A stretch of DNA of 28,752 nt from Bacteriovoracaceae bacterium UBA6261. GTDB lineage: Bacteria > Bdellovibrionota > Bacteriovoracia > Bacteriovoracales > Bacteriovoracaceae. Position 1 is the stretch's first letter. Each line of letters starts with the position of its first letter. Location: positions 1 to 28,752 of the forward strand of contig DJVH01000033.1 of the NCBI GenBank assembly GCA_002440825.1, written 5' to 3'. This document shows positions 1 through 7,218 of this stretch, in pieces. A model generated the notes under the pieces. The model was not told where the DNA came from and ran no database searches. It worked only from the letters and a program-made list of their open reading frames with translations. The position numbers and the translations under genes are program-made.

Positions 1-431
1 AAGAAGAGCACCAGGCGACTCTGGATCTTTTGGATAAAGCACAGTTCGATTTTATTTATTCTTATGTTTATTCAAAAAGAAATAAAACCCGTGCAGCTAA
101 AATGGAAGATTCACTTGATGATGAAACAAGGGGCAGACGCCTTCGCGAAATCCAGGCCCATCAGTTGAAAATCCAGGATAAAATTCACCAGACAATGCTG
201 GGAAAAATTTATCGCGTATTGGTCGACGATGAAGGAAACATGGGTGGAGTGAAGAAGTGGAAAGGACGCACAAACTGTAACAGAATTGTCCACTTTAGAC
301 CTGAGAATGATGAAAAGAACTACAAATGGCACTGGGTAGACGTGAAAATCACATCCGCCACGGCCCTTTCATGTCAGGGCGAACTGGTTGCAGATCTAGG
401 AAGAACAGCACCTTCTCTTCAAAGTAAATAA
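1..431 (+). CDS. miaB: MiaB, tRNA 2-methylthio-N6-isopentenyladenosine methylthiotransferase (C-terminal part; 5' end outside window)
   Basis: This is the 3' end of a gene whose frame is open to the left edge, so the start and the radical SAM core lie outside the window. The visible part has the MiaB-family tail: a segment reading FDFIYSYVYSKRNKTRAAKM, like the family's 'Y-x-F-x-Y-S-x-R-x-GT-x-AA-x-M', an 'E..RRLREIQAHQ' helix, and a C-terminal TRAM domain (GKIYRVLVDD... GRTNCNRIVHF ... DVKITSATALSCQGELV). MiaB inserts a methylthio group at C2 of i6A37 in tRNAs reading UNN codons, using two Fe-S clusters and SAM. The internal TTG at position 30 is not the real start, because homologous sequence continues upstream of it. 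Related methylthiotransferases (RimO, MtaB) are possible, but the tail is most like MiaB. Confidence 0.88.
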   Translation, partial: EEHQATLDLLDKAQFDFIYSYVYSKRNKTRAAKMEDSLDDETRGRRLREIQAHQLKIQDKIHQTMLGKIYRVLVDDEGNMGGVKKWKGRTNCNRIVHFRPENDEKNYKWHWVDVKITSATALSCQGELVADLGRTAPSLQSK

Positions 432-445
432 TTAATGATCATTAA

Positions 446-467
446 GAGGGGGAATTTCTTCCCCCTC
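446..467 (+). terminator. Hairpin after miaB
   Basis: A perfect 9-bp stem, GAGGGGGAA (446-454) with TTCCCCCTC (459-467), and a 4-nt loop start 15 nt after the miaB stop. The sequence that follows is pyrimidine-rich (TCATGTCTTCTCC) but has no uninterrupted T run, so termination may be imperfect. Confidence 0.6.
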
Positions 468-513
468 TCATGTCTTCTCCTCAGTTGATAAAATAGAAAC
501 AGCTGAGGTGCCC

Positions 514-1128
514 GTGAAAACAAAAATCTTCTTTCTTTTTTTATCCTTATTACCAATATGTTCGATGGCCGGAATTTATGAATTAGATTTCGATTATGGC
601 TACGATCGGCAAATTTTTGGAATCAACCGACAAAACAGTGTCATCAGCAGAAATTATACAATCGGATTTTCCAGCTATCTTTTCGATCTGACAGCTCTCG
701 ATTTCAACGTTTCAAACAATCAGGACCTGACAACTCAAAATGACCGCATCAATGTGGCCACTGGTTATGATCTCGTGTCTCAGATGACAAGAGTGAGAAC
801 AAATGTTTACGGCATTGGATTAAAACAGATGCTTGCAGGGCGTGGTTCACGTATTATTCCTGTCATCAGCGCAGGTTACGCGAGAGAATTTATCACTTCA
901 GGTGGTGATATCACCGTCGAAAATACTGCAACAAAAGTTCAAACAGTGTACTACCAGACTGAAACCAAGCAGCGCTACAATTCAGTGTTTGGCTCTTTTA
1001 GTTTACAAATAAAATTGACCGAGAGATTCTCGTTAAAAGGATCAGTGAGAACGCTGTTTCCCGCATTTGAGTTTAACAAGGCCAGGGATAACGTGAAATA
1101 CCTCGTCGGTTTTGCATGGATTTTCTGA
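514..1128 (+). CDS. Predicted secreted outer-membrane beta-barrel-like protein
   Basis: No named family is recognised. Starting at GTG 514, which has TGAGG at 504-508 as a ribosome site, the product is about 204 residues. It opens with a signal peptide (MKTKIFFLFLSLLPICSMA) followed by GIYELDFDYGYD. The mature part alternates polar and hydrophobic residues with many Tyr, Phe and Asn, and ends in 'YLVGFAWIF'. An aromatic C-terminal residue after a beta strand is typical of outer-membrane barrels. A GTG at 508 is in frame but overlaps the ribosome site, so it is less likely. The 3' end overlaps the next gene by 13 nt, so the two are probably co-translated. Function unknown. Confidence 0.72.
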   Translation: MKTKIFFLFLSLLPICSMAGIYELDFDYGYDRQIFGINRQNSVISRNYTIGFSSYLFDLTALDFNVSNNQDLTTQNDRINVATGYDLVSQMTRVRTNVYGIGLKQMLAGRGSRIIPVISAGYAREFITSGGDITVENTATKVQTVYYQTETKQRYNSVFGSFSLQIKLTERFSLKGSVRTLFPAFEFNKARDNVKYLVGFAWIF

Positions 1129-2177
1129 AAAAATGCTTCTTTATTTTCTTCGTCTTCACTTTCTCTGGCTGCGCCAAGCTTGATTATATTTACGAGCAGA
1201 GTGTAGGGCAGCTGTCTCTTCAGACACGGGCAAAAAATAATGAAGAAATGCTGAGAAATGTCCGTGTTCCTAAAGATCAAAAAGAAAAAATCAAAAAGAT
1301 TCAAGAGCTCAAAAAGTACTTCTACCGCTACTGGGGGAAAAAAGAGACTCCCATTTATTCTCAAACGACGATGTTGCAGGGGAAAGCTGTCACATACCTG
1401 GTGGTGGCTTCGGCCTTTAATGAAATTAAACCAGTCGAGACCTGTTTCCCGGTGATGGGATGTTTTCCTTATCTGGGTTTTTTCAACCTGGCATCGGCCC
1501 GCGATTTTGCCAAATCCAAAGAGCAGGAAGACTTTGTGACCTGGGTCCGGCCGGTTTATGCGTATTCAACGCTCGGTTATTTTACCGACACTATTCTTTC
1601 ATCCTTCTTTCACTATAGTGATTATGAGCTCGCGGAACTCATTTTTCATGAGCTGTTTCACACAATTTTCTTCGTCAACAATCAGGTGGAGATGAATGAA
1701 AATCTGGCCAATTATTTTGCCAAAGAAATGATGGAAATTTACTTCAAAGATACAAATCAGCTGGATTATCTCCGCATTCAGCAAAAAGAAGAGACTGAAA
1801 CCAAAGTTCTTCGCAAAACTGTGGTGAATCTCACTTCAGAGCTTCAGGATCTGTATCAGAAGCTTTTGCCAAAAACGAAAGAAGAAGCGCAGGTTATTCT
1901 GGAAGAATTTATGGATAAGCGTTTCAAGCCGGAAGTTATGAAAAAGTGCCAGGAGCAGAATATTGCGCCTAAGTCTTGTTTTCCTCTCGAAAGACAGTGG
2001 AATAATGCCAGTTTTGCAGCATTCCTGACTTATGAAAAAAAATCTGATGATCTCGAGGGACTACAGAAAAAACTTGGGTTAGACTTGAAGGGATATTTTA
2101 CGTTCATTGCCAAGAAATATCAGGAATACGAAAACCAATCAGAGGTCTCAGATTTTTCACTGTACCTCTTTAGATAG
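1116..2177 (+). CDS. Predicted lipoprotein metallo-aminopeptidase (COG4324/Aminopep family)
   Basis: The N terminus is a lipoprotein signal with lipobox FSGC (Cys19). The zinc-peptidase motif HELFH lies at residues 178-182 within 'ELIFHELFHTIFF', followed by 'NENLANYF' with Glu195. This is the gluzincin arrangement of HExxH plus a downstream Glu. Length (353 aa), lipobox and motif context match the putative aminopeptidases of the COG4324 (DUF2265) type. The substrate is not known, and the family name rests on sequence resemblance. It would act on the periplasmic side of a membrane. The start overlaps the preceding barrel-like gene by 13 nt, and glutathione synthetase follows 38 nt after the stop, so all three may be one operon. 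Confidence 0.8.
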   Translation: MDFLKKCFFIFFVFTFSGCAKLDYIYEQSVGQLSLQTRAKNNEEMLRNVRVPKDQKEKIKKIQELKKYFYRYWGKKETPIYSQTTMLQGKAVTYLVVASAFNEIKPVETCFPVMGCFPYLGFFNLASARDFAKSKEQEDFVTWVRPVYAYSTLGYFTDTILSSFFHYSDYELAELIFHELFHTIFFVNNQVEMNENLANYFAKEMMEIYFKDTNQLDYLRIQQKEETETKVLRKTVVNLTSELQDLYQKLLPKTKEEAQVILEEFMDKRFKPEVMKKCQEQNIAPKSCFPLERQWNNASFAAFLTYEKKSDDLEGLQKKLGLDLKGYFTFIAKKYQEYENQSEVSDFSLYLFR

Positions 2178-2222
2178 AGGTCTTTCATGAAGACCTCTTT
2201 AGATAGGGGTCTTTCATGAAGC
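2165..2222 (+). repeat. Tandem duplication of a 29-bp gene junction (two copies)
   Basis: Copies 2165-2193 and 2194-2222 differ at two positions. Each contains the end of the upstream gene (CTCTTTAGATAG), a ribosome site and an ATGAAG start. Copy 1 carries GAGG before its ATG (2187); copy 2 has GGGG before the real gshB ATG (2216). The first ATG opens a 10-codon frame ending in TGA at 2217-2219, overlapping the gshB ATG as ATGA. The segment 2177-2184/2190-2197 also forms a perfect 8-bp hairpin around the first ATG. Confidence 0.9.
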
Positions 2223-3166
2223 ACATTCTGTTTATTGATCCGCTGGAAAAACTCAATCCCAAAAAAGATACATCACTTATGATGGCCGCCACAATGAAGG
2301 CGAAAGGAGTAGAAGTCAGGCTTCTTTTTGAAAAAGACTTTTATCTCAGCAATAAAATGAATCCTGAATTTCAGGTTTACGATTTCAATGCCGACTTTTA
2401 TGAAGATGGCTGTTATCTCAAAAAGTTTGAATTACAAAAATCAGAACTGATGACTGTGGAACGCGATGACGTTCTTCATATGAGAATTGACCCTCCTTTT
2501 GATACACGATATCTGCGTTATCTCTGGATGCTCCGCTTTTATCAGGAAAAAGGAATTCGCGTCGTCAATTCACCAGATGGCATTTTGAAATTCAATGAGA
2601 AGCTCCATGCCTATGCCCAGCCATCTTCGCTTGCGACTTATGTCGGAAGCAGTGTGGATGAATTTCTCAAATTTGCCGATCTCATGAAAAAAGAAAACAC
2701 CACAGAACTCATTTTGAAACCGCTCGATCTCTATCAGGGAATAGGGGTAGAAAAAATAGATATTCTACGTACCGATCTAAAAGAAAAATTTCAATCTAAA
2801 GTCACTGAGAATAACGGACCGGTTGTCGCACAGCCTTTTTGCAAGGATGTTGTGAACGGTGAGATCCGCGCGCTTTATTTTAAAGGAATTGAACTGGGAT
2901 CCATTCTGAAAGTTCCCAAAAGTGGAGAGTTTCTCGCCAATATTGCCCAAGGGGCGGCTTTTCATCCGATTCAGTTAAGTCCCAAAGTTAAAGATGAATG
3001 CAACCGCATCTGCAATGAATTGCTTCGGGATGGAGTGGATTTTGTTGCATTCGATATCATGGGCGAGCACGTATCAGAAATCAATATCACTTGTCCGGGC
3101 CTTCTTGTGGAGGTGAGTTTCGCTCACAAAAAAAATCTGGCCGAACAAGTTCTAAGCCTGCTTTAG
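2216..3166 (+). CDS. gshB: Glutathione synthetase (ATP-grasp), divergent
   Basis: GshB joins gamma-glutamylcysteine and glycine with ATP in the cytoplasm. The 316-aa product has the usual length and order. The N-terminal GSH-S domain reads 'FIDPLEKLNPKKDTS' like the family's 'MDP...NIKKDSS'. It is followed by 'MRIDPPFDTRYL', 'VVNSPDGIL...NEKL', 'ILKPLD', and C-terminal 'GVDFVAFDIMGEHVSEINIT', the family's metal/ATP-binding 'GLDIIGDxLTEINVTSP'. Two conserved spots differ: the glycine-rich GMGG after KPLD reads LYQG, and the 'GExRxNLAAGG' loop reads 'GEFLANIAQGA'. The enzyme may therefore be divergent in nucleotide or substrate handling. The ATG is preceded by AGGGG. No gshA is visible nearby. 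The stop codon overlaps the stop of the convergent chemoreceptor gene. Confidence 0.85.
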   Translation: MKHILFIDPLEKLNPKKDTSLMMAATMKAKGVEVRLLFEKDFYLSNKMNPEFQVYDFNADFYEDGCYLKKFELQKSELMTVERDDVLHMRIDPPFDTRYLRYLWMLRFYQEKGIRVVNSPDGILKFNEKLHAYAQPSSLATYVGSSVDEFLKFADLMKKENTTELILKPLDLYQGIGVEKIDILRTDLKEKFQSKVTENNGPVVAQPFCKDVVNGEIRALYFKGIELGSILKVPKSGEFLANIAQGAAFHPIQLSPKVKDECNRICNELLRDGVDFVAFDIMGEHVSEINITCPGLLVEVSFAHKKNLAEQVLSLL

Positions 3167-3177
3167 GCAGCAGGCTT
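3154..3177. terminator. Shared hairpin at convergent gene ends
   Basis: A perfect 9-bp inverted repeat (AAGCCTGCT 3154-3162, AGCAGGCTT 3169-3177) has the overlapping stop codons of gshB (+, 3164-3166) and the chemoreceptor gene (-, 3165-3163) in or at its 6-nt loop. Neither flank has a long T run, so it may act as an mRNA 3'-end stabiliser as much as a terminator. Confidence 0.55.
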
Positions 3178-4740
3178 GATCAATTTGGTTAAATCTTCAA
3201 TCAGAACAGTTTGTTCTTTAGCCTGATGATCCAGTCGTTGTGCTTCTTTCGATGTGACTGAAGCAATATTGGAATTGTAGCTTGTAGAATCATTCAGCTG
3301 AGTCATGGCCCCTGAAATTTCTTTCAATCCATGCGCCTGCTCTTCAGAAGCGGAAGCAATTTTGGTAATCAATTCATTGACCAGGTTGATATTTTCTTTG
3401 ATGTCTTGAAGTGTATTGCTGCAATTTTTTGCCGTCTGATGACCATTGTGAATTTGCTTTTTATTTGTTTCCACCAGTCGATTTGTCTGATCTTTAGCTC
3501 TTTCGACAATTTCATGAACTTTTTTGGTTGAACTTTCAAGAAGAACCCCGATTTCATCGGCTGAAGACCCTGACATCTGCGCCAGCTTTCCAACTTCTTC
3601 CGCGACAACGGCAAAGCCTTTTCCATGCTCACCAGCTCGTGCCGCTTCAACAGAAGCGTTGAATGAGAGGAGACGAGTCTGGAAAACGATATCATTGATG
3701 ACTTTTGTTTTTTCAGAAATGGCCGAGATAATCTGAACAATCTCAGCGATCTCTTTATGACTGTCTTCAATTTTCCCAACGAGATCATTCATTCCATCGG
3801 CAATATGATCAATAGAGGACATTACCTCATCCATACTGCGCATTCCTTCTTCGGCGGCTTGCATACTTTGGGAAGAAGCATTTTTGGTTTGTTCTGCCGT
3901 CTGGTTGTTTTGTTCAACTTTGGTATTGATTTCTGTTATGGAAGCGACTGTTTCGTGAAGGGCAGAAACTTGTTCTGTGACCGATTCAGAAAGGTTTGTA
4001 CTCGAGCCTGAAATCTCCACAATGGAGCCGCTCAGGACATTTGAACCTTCAGTCAGTTTGTTTACAACATTTTCAATTCTTCTTGAGATAGAGCGTGCTA
4101 TGAACAAGGCGATTATTGACGAAAGAATGAGACAAGCGAGGGCAATAGATCCCACCATCCATCTTGCGCGCATGCTGATTTTATCACTCGATTCTTTTGC
4201 GGCTAAACTTCCTTCAAAAGAAATATCTGAGATGGTTTTCATCTCATCAAACATTTCGGTGTAAATTTTTTGTGAACCATTAAGAACTGCTGCGGCTTCC
4301 GCCATTTTGCCTTCTTTCCAGAAAGAGTAAAACTTATCGTGCTCTTCAACGTACTTATCCCAAAGCTCAGAAAACTTATCGAAAGATCGCTGGGTGTCTT
4401 CATCGCCAATCAGCTTGGCGAATGATTTGTTGTAAATGGTGACGTTGCCGCTGCTTTCGTCCATTCTGTCTTCGGAAGATTTTTTCTCCTCAGGACTTTT
4501 ATCATCAATAGATTCCCACTCAGCCGTTCTGAACTTGGCAATGTTCGCGGAAATTTCTCCAACTTTGCTTATTTTGGGAATCCATTCATCAGTTAACTCT
4601 GAAGTATTTTTTGTGATCAACGTCATTTGATAAAGAGCAAAGACTCCAGCTGACGTCGTGACAATCGCGGCAAGCACGGCAGTTGAAGTCACCATCGAAG
4701 TGAGAGTCCACTTAAGCTTTAATATTTTCTTAACCGACAT
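3163..4740 (-). CDS. Methyl-accepting chemotaxis protein (4HB-type sensor)
   Basis: This is an inner-membrane chemoreceptor of 525 aa. TM1 is at about residues 12-36, followed by a helical extracytoplasmic region of about 150 residues resembling four-helix-bundle sensors, TM2 at about 195-215, a weak HAMP-like stretch, and a long coiled-coil signalling domain. The conserved hairpin tip is at about residues 349-371, reading NDIVFQTRLLSFNASVEAARAG and continuing EHGKGFAVVAEEVGKLAQMS. Many receptors have FQTNLLALNAAVEAARAG; the LLSFNASVEAARAG form is, from memory, common in Bdellovibrio and delta-type proteobacteria. It signals to CheA/CheW. The C terminus (..LTKLIKPAA) has no NWETF-like tether. 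It reads toward gshB and has its own promoter (see 4776-4802). Ligand unknown. Confidence 0.93.
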   Translation of the reverse strand: MSVKKILKLKWTLTSMVTSTAVLAAIVTTSAGVFALYQMTLITKNTSELTDEWIPKISKVGEISANIAKFRTAEWESIDDKSPEEKKSSEDRMDESSGNVTIYNKSFAKLIGDEDTQRSFDKFSELWDKYVEEHDKFYSFWKEGKMAEAAAVLNGSQKIYTEMFDEMKTISDISFEGSLAAKESSDKISMRARWMVGSIALACLILSSIIALFIARSISRRIENVVNKLTEGSNVLSGSIVEISGSSTNLSESVTEQVSALHETVASITEINTKVEQNNQTAEQTKNASSQSMQAAEEGMRSMDEVMSSIDHIADGMNDLVGKIEDSHKEIAEIVQIISAISEKTKVINDIVFQTRLLSFNASVEAARAGEHGKGFAVVAEEVGKLAQMSGSSADEIGVLLESSTKKVHEIVERAKDQTNRLVETNKKQIHNGHQTAKNCSNTLQDIKENINLVNELITKIASASEEQAHGLKEISGAMTQLNDSTSYNSNIASVTSKEAQRLDHQAKEQTVLIEDLTKLIKPAA

Positions 4741-4775
4741 GATTGCTCCGGAAAATTGTTATAACATTTATAATT

Positions 4776-4802
4776 TGATCGACAAAAAATCGGAAACGTT
4801 TA
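4776..4802 (-). promoter_or_regulatory. Candidate sigma-28 (FliA) promoter for the chemoreceptor
   Basis: On the - strand, TAAA (4802-4799) is followed after exactly 15 nt by GTCGATCA (4783-4776). This matches the sigma-28 consensus TAAA-N15-GCCGATAA at 10 of 12 bases with the right spacing. Transcription would begin about 30 nt before the ATG, with GGAG as ribosome site. A sigma-70-type pair, TTGTCG-N16-TATAAC, overlaps it and is an alternative. Confidence 0.55.
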
Positions 4803-4843
4803 GGATCAAATCTTAAAATTATGAAAATTTTATGGGAGGAATC

Positions 4844-5143
4844 ATGAAATTATTTTGTTTAATCGCAGTTTCTGCAATGTTATCTACTTCTGCGTTTGCA
4901 GATTGTATGCTGACAATCGATCGCACTGCCTGTTCAGGTAAAGAAGCTGAAGCTAGAAAGCCGTACGATGGAAAAAATCCAACAGAAGAAAAAGGTAAAG
5001 CGACAACTGAAGAAGCTTGTCTAAAAGAAGGCGAGAAAGCTGCAAAGATCGTGAGAAAAGGTGTTCTTGCTAAGAAGACTGTTAAAATTTCTTTCGGTGG
5101 AAAAGCTCTTGGTGAAAAATCAGATGAGAAAGAGTGCAAATAA
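4844..5143 (+). CDS. Small secreted Lys/Glu-rich protein of unknown function
   Basis: Family not recognised. The start is set at ATG 4844 because GGGAGGA (4834-4840) sits just before it; an in-frame ATG at 4832 lies upstream of that site. The 99-residue product has a clear signal peptide (MKLFCLIAVSAMLSTSAFA, then DCMLTIDR). The mature part is about 80 residues, very rich in Lys and Glu, with four Cys (DCML, TACSG, EEACLKEG, KECK) that could form two disulfides after export. It is monocistronic and ends at a strong terminator. A periplasmic or secreted role is inferred from the signal peptide only. Confidence 0.78.
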   Translation: MKLFCLIAVSAMLSTSAFADCMLTIDRTACSGKEAEARKPYDGKNPTEEKGKATTEEACLKEGEKAAKIVRKGVLAKKTVKISFGGKALGEKSDEKECK

Positions 5144-5168
5144 TTTTTTAAAAAAAAGCACAAAAAAG

Positions 5169-5195
5169 AAGGCCCTCGAAAGAGGGCCTTTTTTT
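5169..5195. terminator. Strong bidirectional Rho-independent terminator
   Basis: AAGGCCCTC (5169-5177), a GAAA tetraloop and GAGGGCCTT (5182-5190) are followed by T5 on the + strand. On the - strand an AAAAAAGAA flank gives TTCTTTTTT. It lies between two convergent genes (stops at 5143 and 5197) and can serve both. Confidence 0.93.
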
Positions 5196-5196
5196 A

Positions 5197-5976
5197 TTAT
5201 TGTAATGACCAGGTTTCGTCTGTTGAATAGAGGATATCGAAGGCCACACATTCTGTTGGATAGTTTGAGCCATTCACAGGAATGTCGAGATATGGATTTG
5301 TGCTACAGCTGCTAGGAATTGTTCCGTAGTAAGACTGAGTTGTACTGCCTGATTTCGGTTTACATCTTGAATCTGATTGAACGTTGACCACTTCAAGGAC
5401 AAGCGGATCAGAACTTGCTGGTACTGCAAATTTATAAACTCCGGAAGCATTGTCGAGAGCTGCACTGACTGTACCAACTTCACCGACTGTGACACCTTGT
5501 TTGTGAAGCATGAATTGAACTTTTACTTTTGAAGCGTACATCATGTAAGGACTGCACACTCTGTTAAAAGTTGACGTCGCATTGGCAGTAGGAGCGCGAG
5601 GAATAATTCTCACGTTAAATACAGCATCGGTTGCAAACATATTAGGCGAAAGGCCTGATCCGCTTGCCGTGTAATTTGATGAAGACCACCACGTTTGTCC
5701 GTAAGATCCACCACTGGCCTGAAGGTTGGAAACTTTTCGATAGCATTTTCCTTCCACGATTTCCTGACAGATGGAGCTGCCGGTTCCCCCAGAATCACCA
5801 TTTGTTCCGTCGGTTCCATTTGTGCCAGTCGTTCCATTCGAGCCGCTACCTCCAGTCGTTCCAATTGGTGAAGTCGTACTAGTTGATGACGTTTTTGAAG
5901 ACGTCGACTTCACGGAACACGCAGTGAGCGCACTCAAGAGGAGTAAAAATGTGGTTACTTTTAAAGTGTTCTTCAT
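5197..5976 (-). CDS. Lipoprotein with Ser/Thr/Gly-rich linker, unknown function
   Basis: No family recognised. The 259-aa product begins with a lipoprotein signal and lipobox LTAC (Cys20). Residues about 22-67 are a low-complexity linker of Ser, Thr and Gly, including short GTNGTDGTNG-type repeats, as in surface-anchored proteins with a flexible stalk. The C-terminal domain (about 68-259) contains several Cys (SICQE, GKCYRK, RVCSP, SRCKP, SSCST, TECVAF) that could form disulfides, and beta-rich sequence. AAGG lies about 10 nt before the ATG on the - strand. The linker suggests extension away from the membrane, which is inference. Confidence 0.75.
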   Translation of the reverse strand: MKNTLKVTTFLLLLSALTACSVKSTSSKTSSTSTTSPIGTTGGSGSNGTTGTNGTDGTNGDSGGTGSSICQEIVEGKCYRKVSNLQASGGSYGQTWWSSSNYTASGSGLSPNMFATDAVFNVRIIPRAPTANATSTFNRVCSPYMMYASKVKVQFMLHKQGVTVGEVGTVSAALDNASGVYKFAVPASSDPLVLEVVNVQSDSRCKPKSGSTTQSYYGTIPSSCSTNPYLDIPVNGSNYPTECVAFDILYSTDETWSLQ

Positions 5977-6092
5977 AATTCAAACCTTTCTTTTGGTTCA
6001 CCTATCTCGTCATCTATTCGACTCTTTTGGGACTTTTCTTGAAATTAATTATTTCTTGAGTAGATTTGACGCTTAACCCTTTGAAATAACAT

Positions 6093-6130
6093 TCTGGTCA
6101 TTCCAGAGCGCCCAGTTGATATCATCTGGG
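6093..6130. promoter_or_regulatory. Paired CTGG/CCAG dyads upstream of the sigma/anti-sigma genes
   Basis: Two dyads lie 3 nt apart: TCTGG-N5-CCAGA (6093-6107) and CCCAG-TT-GATATC-AT-CTGGG (6111-6130). They fall in the intergenic region ahead of the sigma-like gene. An ECF-like arrangement, AACCC at 6076-6080 and GTCA at 6097-6100, overlaps the first. A role as autoregulatory operator or leader hairpin is inference. Confidence 0.35.
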
Positions 6131-6193
6131 GGAATAGGTAGAATAATAAGACACGATCGAGGAATGATCGTCAGAAACAGTCAAACGAGTTTA

Positions 6194-6703
6194 ATGAAAA
6201 CCGACGAACTACAAAAATTCATCCAAAATTTAAGCCCCGATCTTTATAGCTTTGCTTATGTTTTAATACCTGATGATCTTCAGGCTTCGCAATTGATGAT
6301 TGATTGCGTGCAATCATATCTTGTCCAAAAAAAACCACTGATTGAAAGAATGGCCTTGTCCAAAAATAAAATAGTGAGAAATCTTCTGGACGAAACAAAG
6401 GCGCATCTTTTTAAAACAATTTTTGAACTTTCAAAGAAAAGATATCAGCAACTCAAAATGAGTTTTTCTGAAGTTGAACAAAATGGCGGTTTCTTTGCTC
6501 TTGAGCTCGAAGAAAAAGCCGTCCTTTACTTAAAAGAAAAAGCATCCATGGATCTTGATCAAATTGAATTCATCACCGGAGTGACGAGAGGAGAATTGCT
6601 CGCTCGATTATATTCCGCACGAATCAAAATGACGGAACTGATGCCAAATCAACAGCTCTTTACTGAGATCCTTCCGGATCAAAGTCGCGGAGGAGTTGCC
6701 TAA
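6194..6703 (+). CDS. ECF-like RNA polymerase sigma factor (degenerate)
   Basis: From ATG 6194 the product is 169 aa, the size of ECF (sigma-70 group 4) factors. The N-terminal part, 'LSPDLYSFAYVLIPDDLQASQLMIDCVQSYLV', aligns by pattern with sigma region 2 ('LYRLAYRLTGDxxxAEDLVQDxFL'). The C-terminal part, 'LELEEKAVLYLKEKASMDLDQIEFITGVTRGELLARLYSARIKMTEL', aligns with the region-4 helix-turn-helix ('LPxxxRxVxxLxxxEGLSYxEIAxxLGxxxGTVxSRLxRAR'). Conservation is weak in both, so promoter recognition may be unusual. In-frame starts at 6164 (ATG directly abutting CGAGGA) and 6116 (TTG) are alternatives; the start is uncertain. The next gene begins with GTG immediately after this TAA and encodes a zinc anti-sigma-like protein, which supports the call. 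Confidence 0.65.
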   Translation: MKTDELQKFIQNLSPDLYSFAYVLIPDDLQASQLMIDCVQSYLVQKKPLIERMALSKNKIVRNLLDETKAHLFKTIFELSKKRYQQLKMSFSEVEQNGGFFALELEEKAVLYLKEKASMDLDQIEFITGVTRGELLARLYSARIKMTELMPNQQLFTEILPDQSRGGVA

Positions 6704-7132
6704 GTGTCACACGATCTGAGGGTTGAGCCGGTAACGGCCCGCCAATGTATTCATACAAAAAATATCTACTCTTTATTGGACATGTCTCCAAAAGATGAAG
6801 CCTATAAAAATCTGAGCAGACATATTGAAAACTGTCCGGTGTGCTCAAAAGAATTTCAAAAATTTCAGACAAAAATTTCTGCAGCTCAAGTTTATATTCC
6901 CAAGGCCGTCATGGATAGGGATCTTCGCCAGTCTTTTGAACGCGAAGTCAGTGAACTCTTCAAAGTTCTTCAGCTAAACGAGCGCGAAGCTCTCAAGCAC
7001 AAAGTGAAGAGCAAATTCAAAACGATCGATCAGATGGGAATTGAATTCCTGGGAACTCTTGCTTCAAAACAAATGATCAAAATTTATGTTGTCGCTGCTG
7101 CGATGTATGCCGCTCTCAAGTACTTCTCATAA
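6704..7132 (+). CDS. Zinc-binding anti-sigma factor-like membrane protein
   Basis: The 142-aa product starts with GTG directly after the stop of the sigma-like gene, so translation is probably coupled. It carries a ZAS-type zinc motif, Cys15 ... His40-x3-Cys44-x2-Cys47 (HIENCPVC). The Cys-to-His spacing is close to that of RsrA-type anti-sigma factors (zf-HC2). The middle is charged and helical, and the C terminus has a hydrophobic segment at about 122-140 (IKIYVVAAAMYAALKYF), a likely single TM. The expected role is to hold the upstream sigma factor at the inner membrane until a signal, possibly redox-sensed through the zinc site, releases it. That role is inference from family and gene order. 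Confidence 0.72.
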   Translation: MSHDLRVEPVTARQCIHTKNIYSLLDMSPKDEAYKNLSRHIENCPVCSKEFQKFQTKISAAQVYIPKAVMDRDLRQSFEREVSELFKVLQLNEREALKHKVKSKFKTIDQMGIEFLGTLASKQMIKIYVVAAAMYAALKYFS

Positions 7133-7133
7133 G

Positions 7134-7218
7134 ATTGAGCGAACTCTAATTCACTGCAAACCTTTTACTAGTTCCATAAAAAATAAAATTTGGCTTTGGG
7201 CATATTTTTTCGCTCAAT
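7134..7218. repeat. Distant 10-bp inverted repeat bracketing a convergent intergenic region
   Basis: ATTGAGCGAA (7134-7143) and TTCGCTCAAT (7209-7218) are perfect inverted copies 65 nt apart. The left arm begins 2 nt after the anti-sigma stop and the right arm covers the TGA (7216-7214) of the convergent TonB-like gene. The intervening DNA is AT-rich with a T6 just before the right arm. It may form the base of a shared terminator stem-loop. Confidence 0.5.

Noticed and set aside
2165..2222. Short direct repeats considered as a CRISPR remnant
   Set aside because: Only two copies, directly abutting with no spacer, and made of gene-junction sequence; a simple tandem duplication explains it.
3369..3788. 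139-codon open frame on the - strand
   Set aside because: It overlaps the chemoreceptor signalling domain in another frame of the same strand; the conserved receptor frame explains this DNA.
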